Below the pieces are notes generated by a model, which saw only the letters and a list, made by a program, of their open reading frames with translations, searched no databases and was not told the origin of the DNA. A program made the position numbers and the translations under genes. This document shows positions 19,761 through 24,194 of a DNA stretch of 24,194 nucleotides, in pieces; positions within the stretch are counted from its first letter, which is position 1; each line of letters starts with the position of its first letter. This stretch comes from Paramacrobiotus richtersi (Eukaryota > Tardigrada > Eutardigrada > Parachela > Macrobiotidae), in contig JAQGAU010000762.1 in assembly GCA_034698045.1 (NCBI GenBank), forward strand, positions 1 through 24,194, written 5' to 3'.

Positions 19761-20481
19761 CCAGGAAATAACGAAGACGGTAGTTTACTAGGATACCAAC
19801 GGAACTGAATTGTAACTATGCGAAGGAATGCATCGGCTTATAGCAATCGATCCGACCAGAGAACGAAAAGAGCATCTTCCTTTATGCATGAAAAGGCACA
19901 GCATCTCTTTTCTTAAAAGGACAGTATACCTTTGGTAACGCACTGTAGGACGTCTGACCTTCTTTCGCAGTAAAGCTCGCCTCCACTGTGCATATTATGT
20001 AAACTTTCGGATCGTTCAAGTTACATATTCGAAAAATACACTTTAGGACAACAGAGCCACATTAATAAATTATTGTTGCATTTCCGGATCCGGCAGGCGC
20101 ACATCAGGTGACGGACATCGTAATTGTGATTGTGGAGCTGTAAGTGATCCAAAACTTTGTTTCATCCTATCATTTACTTCAGTGGAATAATATTCTTTTG
20201 TCTTTAAAATCTGTTTGCTTTGCCAGCATTGGGAATCCTGAAGATCTTTCACGGCTTGTTTGCGCTTTGCCCCATAGACCTTCAGTTAGTTCAGTAGCAT
20301 CGGCGAAGTTAAGCAGTAAATAATGTGGCTTACGGCAGCACAGGCGGTGTAAGCCGTGATTCGCTGTTCAGGGCCATGTGGCGTTTTGTCTACTCTTGCT
20401 TTGCAACACTTCTTAACGCTGATTTGTCGTTTTAGTTTCCAGAGTACTACGGATATGTTTTCTACGATATTACACCTGCTC

Positions 20482-20547
20482 TTTACGGTGAAACAAAAAA
20501 AAACACAAGAATTGCTTAGTTCGGTTGCTTTTTAAAAATCGTGTTCC
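20482..20547 (+). repeat. Imperfect ~65-bp direct repeat, copy 1
   Basis: It starts TTTACGGTGAAA, has an A-rich run, then ACAAGAATTGCTTAGT and, after a variable part, AAAAATCGTG. It is related to 21152-21217, about 670 bp downstream. Confidence 0.8.
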
Positions 20548-21151
20548 TTGAGTTTGCAGCTATAACACAGATCGAAGACTTACTGAATGACATCTTTAAC
20601 AGGGTTTGGTGTTTCTCATTCGAGGAAGCAGAAGACATACTACATTTATGAGACGTTCTCATCCACGCATAGGTTATCCAAATCCAAGGTCGTATTGCCC
20701 TTGAACTTTATTAAGTGCTAGTTGTACATAGAAATTACGAAATATAACTGCGGCACGCTGCCCACACATTACATCGCCCGTGGCGAAAAGGCAAACATGA
20801 TGAAAGATTTAATGTGCAATAACATATTTATACGAAAAACAGCCTACGTTAGCTTGCAGACAACTCGAAAGTCAAGATTTCCAATGCGGCAAGTAAATTT
20901 TCTTAATCACATAGAATGCAGAAACAAGGCGCCCGCTAAGCACGCAAACAGAAAAGTGCAAAAAGAGAAAATCTGACAATCTACACCTTGAGATACGATA
21001 AACAGAGGAATTCTGTACCAATCCGGACATGGAGATGCTTCTTCGCTTTGGATGTATATTTAGCTTAAGTTAGTTTATTAACTGAGCAAACAAACCAACT
21101 GGCACTCAACAATGCGACAGGAACAATTGAACTGAAACATTTTTCATTTCG

Positions 21152-21217
21152 TTTACGGTGAAAAAGAAAAAACAAGAATTGCTTAGTCCCGGGCCGAAAT
21201 CAAAAATCGTGGGTTCC
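21152..21217 (+). repeat. Imperfect ~65-bp direct repeat, copy 2
   Basis: This is the second copy of 20482-20547. The first 36 bases agree almost fully apart from the A-rich run; the middle diverges and AAAAATCGTG returns at the end. It lies 70 bp before the large palindrome. Confidence 0.8.
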
Positions 21218-21286
21218 AGTCTGTGGCGAAAAATAGCTCGTATTGTTATCTACTTTCCAGTCCAATGCCAGCTCATAAAAAAACCC

Positions 21287-21456
21287 TATGCTGTATGAAT
21301 CACAGGTATCGAATTGTGTTCGAATTCTAGTACTCGTCTGTGTCTCGGGCTTAGCCAGTTTGATGACAATCAAATGTGTACGAACTGGCTAAGCCCGAGA
21401 CACAGGCGAGTGCTAGAATTCGAACACAATTCGATACCTGTGATTCACACAGCATA
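21287..21456. repeat. Large palindrome: 74-bp arms, 22-nt loop
   Basis: The left arm 21287-21360 and right arm 21383-21456 are reverse complements with three mismatches in 74. In a plus-strand transcript two of the three would be G-U pairs. The loop is 21361-21382. Such a structure could be a fold-back element, a terminal or U3 structure of the retroelement to its right, or a source of double-stranded RNA. Confidence 0.95.
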
Positions 21457-21460
21457 CTGT

Positions 21461-21785
21461 GAGGATGACGCATCCTCTGGGATACGCACGTACGCGTATG
21501 TGATGCGCCCAGACACGGCCTATGTAGCCATGCCGTTGCCACGTCTCAGACAGCATCCAGCATCAGTACACACATCACTGGATATGTGACTTCAGCTAGA
21601 GGCTGTCTTCACCCTTGTTCTGTTAGATTTCGGGATATGTCCCGCTTCTTGGCTGAATAAAGTATCCTTTATTCAGTGGTGTTGCTCCGTAGAGCGTATA
21701 GGTAGACGTAGGACCAGTAGATCCTCCGCATCTCTCACGGGGAGATTCCCCTTCTTCCTTATAGTGCCAGTATACCACTATTGCA
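21461..21785 (+). mobile_element. LTR-like segment with polyA-signal hairpin (5' boundary unresolved)
   Basis: Hairpins follow one another: GAGGATG/CATCCTC (21461-21477), CGGGA/TCCCG (21631-21644) and a perfect 10-bp stem CTGAATAAAG/CTTTATTCAG (21653-21676) that presents AATAAA, as the polyA hairpin of retroviral R regions does. The segment ends ...ATTGCA and is followed directly by TGGTGGCTCC, as an LTR is followed by its primer-binding site. No second LTR lies in the window, so this is inference from layout. Confidence 0.4.
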
Positions 21786-21805
21786 TGGTGGCTCCAGAGG
21801 GGAAC
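21786..21805 (+). promoter_or_regulatory. Candidate tRNA primer-binding site
   Basis: TGGTGGCTCCAGAGGGGAAC begins with TGG, complementary to the CCA tail of tRNAs, and lies directly after a CA that could end an LTR. It resembles sites for threonine-type tRNAs in general shape, but no tRNA could be matched from memory with certainty. Confidence 0.3.
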
Positions 21806-21814
21806 CTGTAGACA

Positions 21815-22105
21815 TTGCTACAGTCAGCACAGAGTGGAAGCGGTTTTGTGTGGCTTAGCGCCACGTTATTTGCGAAGTTTTTCGTGCCTTACCCCGGGCA
21901 CGGATTCTTCGTAAATTTTTGGTTTCAGCTGGATCATTTGGCCAAAAGACCATCACCAGCTGATCAGAGAGCATTTCTGTATACACGGAGAACGGCTGTG
22001 TTGCGGACTTACCCCGGTCCGTTGCACAGTACGTCAGAGACCGAAGAGGAGGACAGCGAACCAGAGCGACACCATCAGCCTCCCACATCCCCCACAAGCC
22101 GTTGA
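21815..22105 (+). other. Open frame in the structured leader, no known family
   Basis: This 96-codon frame has an ATG at 21815 and ends in an acidic then Pro/Thr/Ser-rich tail (SETEEEDSEPERHH). It spans the first two ACCCC-loop hairpins, which are read there as YPG. It may be a small upstream frame of the element or chance in a GC-rich stretch. No ribosome-initiation context stands out. Confidence 0.2.
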
Positions 22106-23862
22106 CGTTGGCCCATCATCCCAAAGACGTCTCCGGTGAGTTCACTACATACGATTGTAGATCCCTCACGCGGGGAGCAGTGGAAATTCGGTGCCAGCGC
22201 CATCCCAGTCATCAGTAACGCTGTGTACTGTGACAGCGTTACTCTCGCCGTTTTCCGTCCTCGCCCCAGCACGCGCCGACCTCCTGCTTGCACTACCCCG
22301 TGCTAAGCAGAAGGAAAACCTGCAGGACATCCAGAGCATCGATTCCAAAAAGGAATCGACGAAATCGGACAAGCGGGAGGAGAGCACGGTGATCACGACC
22401 GTGGGCGTTCAGAGCGCCCTGTGCACTCTGTCGAGTAGCACAGTAGTGTTACTTTCGCCGATTTCTGTCCAATATCGGGCAGAAAATCACGGCGAACAGC
22501 AGAGCAGCATTGCGGAGTAGTTTTTGGCCTACCCCAGCCAAAACTACTGTTTTTTTGTAGTGCGGAGAGGAGACAAACACGAGGACGCCCGACGAGTTCC
22601 CTGACGGACAGGTACTCCGTGTCGCCCGTGTGCCCGTTCAGCAGGCACAATCCCGCATCTGCATACACCAGCAGACTCCCCTTGAAGAGGAGAGTCTATC
22701 AGCGTACGGAAACAGGAGGATTACCCCCGTCCTCGGAAGTCAGAAGCAGCCCCAACAGGAACGAGGATTTCCCTACTGCCCCTGCACGTTAACACAAAAC
22801 GTGCCCCCCAGCCGCCCTTGTCCAGTTTCTCCCGTTTTTGGCTTGATTGCCATTACCGGGGTGCAAGTGGTGTTCCGCAGGAGCAAACCCCTGCCCAAAA
22901 ATCCAAAAGGGAGAAGGACTTGGCAGTTTTTGGGATACGGACACTGTGCAGTGAACAGTGCAATAGAGGGTCCAAGGAGAGCGCCCTTAGGAGTGAACGA
23001 GCGAAGCGTTTTATTTTTCTTGTAGCGTACCACGGGATTCTACGCCCCAGGATTCGGGAAACTTTTGGCTGCGTGCTAGGGTTGCCTAGTACGTTCATAA
23101 CGAAGCCTTTGGTTACAAGGTACGGTATAAAGTACGAACACTGGTACTGCATGCTGGGCTGTGCGCGTAAAAGAAAAAACACGTATGAAGTAAAATCGTC
23201 GCGCGCATCTACGAGTTCCATTTCGAATACGTGTACTACGCATACTTTCTGTCAGCAACCGATTACGGTGCTGCAGAAAGAAGTTGTTTTCTTCGGAACA
23301 GCTGTATCCGGCTACGCAGAATGGACTCCAGAAAGAGTTTTTTGCAGCGTTTGAGCTCGGTTCTTCCGTTCATGAACCGAGACTCGATGGAGCGTATTAT
23401 GACGCCCGTCGATCCTGTCTCGGCTCACCCCGGCCGAGGCAGGGGGGGACAACTCAAAAAGGCAACGGAGAACACAAAGCGAGCACAAACTACAGTGTAG
23501 ACCCATATGCACGGGAGTACGCCAGCTACATGCGGCTGGTTAATCAAACGAGTCACAACACACGTTCGAGGGCAATGTTTGGGCGGTCAGTATCAGCCGA
23601 CCTACAGCCCACAGAACATTCCGGCGATCAGCAGGAAGATCTCAAAGAGCCCCACAGCCTGCCACTCATTCGCAGAGAGGTGGAGGAAGAAAGAGGTTCT
23701 TCACCGGAAGTGGAAACTGTATCCAGCCCACAGCAATGGGAATCAGCTGAGTCCAGCCCGGTAGAGGGTGATGCAGCTGAAGGGCCAGAGCAGTCATTCT
23801 CGGAGGCACTGCTGGATCGGACAATGTTTCCGACACCTCCCAAGGCCTACCCCGGCTTGGAG
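21883..23862 (+). ncRNA. Family of seven hairpins with a shared YYACCCC loop
   Basis: Hairpins lie at 21883-21902 (stem CGTGCC), 21996-22029 (CGGAC plus an outer CTGTG stem across a TTG/TTG internal loop), 22284-22310 (CTGCTTGCA, one bulge), 22517-22547 (11 bp, one bulge), 22716-22734 (GAGGA), 23415-23442 (10 bp with one G-U) and 23837-23862 (8 bp with two bulges). The loops are TTACCCCG, TTACCCCG, CTACCCCG, CTACCCCA, TTACCCCCG, TCACCCCG and CTACCCCG. Stem sequences are unrelated to one another, yet complementary each time. The loops fall in all three reading frames. This looks like a repeated structural recognition site in RNA or single-stranded DNA. Confidence 0.7.
22106..23193. other. Structured, GC-rich leader without a clear gene
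   Basis: Frames on both strands overlap heavily and none is family-like. Besides the ACCCC-loop hairpins it holds AGTAACGCTGT/ACAGCGTTACT (22214-22243), TCGATTCC/GGAATCGA (22339-22359), CACGGT/ACCGTG (about 22384-22402) and GGGCG/CGCCC (about 22403-22419). A pair of related stretches (GTTACTCTCGCCG near 22239, GTTACTTTCGCCG near 22449) suggests local duplication. Several candidate ATGs lie upstream of the large frame at the right end, so cap-dependent scanning to it would be poor. Confidence 0.4.
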
Positions 23863-24194
23863 AGTGATGTCGGGAACATACCGGAAGTGGTCCACGAAAC
23901 CTACAGGGAAGCGAGGAACAGTAGCTCGTCATCTGACGATGTGCTGTTACCCGAACTGGCTCGGCCGGAAGGCACTAAGGCTGCAGTGTTCTATAGAGAC
24001 ACGCCAGTGCAGTCAGAACCGGACACGGAACCGACACTATCCGATGTCCGCAGGGATGTGTTCTCACCCGAAATGGAGCAGTTGTCTGCAGAAGTTGGCA
24101 ATTTGAGCCTGAAGGAGGCAGAGAATAGATCTCGTACTCCAAACACCGGGAACGAAACATCCGTATTGTCCACACCGGCACGAATGGAAGAATT
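23530..24194 (+). CDS. Acidic, low-complexity protein, open at the window end (possible Gag)
   Basis: A reading frame without stops runs from 23194 to the last base of the window; the first in-frame ATG is at 23530 (MRLVNQTSHNTRSRAMFG). The product is rich in Glu, Ser, Pro, Thr and Asp, with runs such as REVEEERGSSPEVE and NSSSSSDDVL. It has no Cys-His motif or membrane segment so far. Position downstream of an LTR-like segment and a long structured leader suggests the N-terminal, disordered part of a Gag or capsid-type polyprotein. This is context only; no domain was recognised. The two last ACCCC-loop hairpins lie in it or just upstream in the same open frame. Confidence 0.5.
   Translation, partial: MRLVNQTSHNTRSRAMFGRSVSADLQPTEHSGDQQEDLKEPHSLPLIRREVEEERGSSPEVETVSSPQQWESAESSPVEGDAAEGPEQSFSEALLDRTMFPTPPKAYPGLESDVGNIPEVVHETYREARNSSSSSDDVLLPELARPEGTKAAVFYRDTPVQSEPDTEPTLSDVRRDVFSPEMEQLSAEVGNLSLKEAENRSRTPNTGNETSVLSTPARMEE

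Larger units (their letters stand above)
19636..21286. other. Upstream region of the guanylyl cyclase; no gene recognised
   Basis: Only short frames without family resemblance were found. It contains a 28-bp imperfect palindrome (19733-19760), an imperfect direct repeat (20482-20547 and 21152-21217), and a small hairpin GGCTTAC/GTAAGCC at about 20326-20354. The cyclase promoter should lie at its left end, on the minus strand. Confidence 0.4.

Noticed and set aside
20280-20400. A stretch reading GAAGTTAAGCAG, similar to the internal box of 5S rRNA
   Set aside because: Only about a dozen bases agree. The expected helices and remaining promoter boxes are absent, and the nearby hairpin does not fit the 5S fold.
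22850-22872. A possible eighth hairpin with loop TTACCGGGG
   Set aside because: The loop lacks the ACCCC core and the stem is only four bases, so it was left out of the family.
22630-23354. Overlapping plus and minus frames of 86-178 codons
   Set aside because: They overlap on both strands in a GC-rich stretch, show no family motif and conflict with one another; most likely chance frames.
21883-23862. A repeated Tyr-Pro-Gly peptide as the cause of the TACCCCG repeats
   Set aside because: The copies lie in three different frames and some read TCA or CAC in place of TAC. Complementary flanks in every case are better explained by hairpins.

Overview
The window looks like nuclear DNA of a compact invertebrate genome. 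Its genes are split by many short GT-AG introns (55-160 nt where both splice sites could be placed). It carries a receptor-type guanylyl cyclase, an LDL-receptor-related protein, lipocalin-like genes and a tyrosine-recombinase retrotransposon. A tardigrade or similar small ecdysozoan would fit, but this is a guess from gene style and not a sequence match. No rRNA, tRNA, CRISPR array or bacterial operon was seen.

Left part. Positions 1-2200 hold no convincing gene, only a 26-bp tandem duplication, a degenerate short repeat and one weak exon-like stretch. Positions 2231-4164 (minus strand) hold two tandem lipocalin-like genes. They share splice positions, phases and six cysteines; neither first exon was identified.

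Middle part. Positions 5157-11594 (plus) hold the remains of an LRP-like gene: YWTD propeller blades, an EGF module, then more blades. Frameshifts and in-frame stops show that this copy is decayed. Between two consecutive blades of one propeller lies about 4.5 kb of foreign DNA. It contains a Ngaro/DIRS-type retrotransposon (Gag with zinc knuckle, reverse transcriptase/RNase H, tyrosine recombinase) with a perfect 64-bp direct repeat at its 3' side. The whole is bracketed by an older, diverged inverted repeat of about 150 bp.

Right-middle part. Positions 12660-19635 (minus) hold a multi-exon receptor guanylyl cyclase: signal peptide, ANF-type ligand-binding domain, transmembrane helix, kinase-homology domain, coiled coil and class III cyclase domain. 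Most exon joints were worked out here and keep the frame. A 1.3-kb intron holds a minisatellite with a fold-back and a retroelement-like ORF fragment.

Right end. From about 21287 the character changes: higher GC, very dense inverted repeats, then an acidic reading frame open to the end of the window. A 74-bp-arm palindrome, a polyA-signal hairpin and a possible tRNA-primer site suggest the 5' end of an LTR-type element or an endogenised RNA-structured element. The most unusual signal is a set of seven hairpins between 21883 and 23862. Each has a different stem, but all present nearly the same 8-nt loop (YYACCCCG or a close variant). They fall in all three reading frames, which points to selection on nucleic-acid structure, for example packaging or protein-binding sites. 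This is the best candidate for an undescribed system here.
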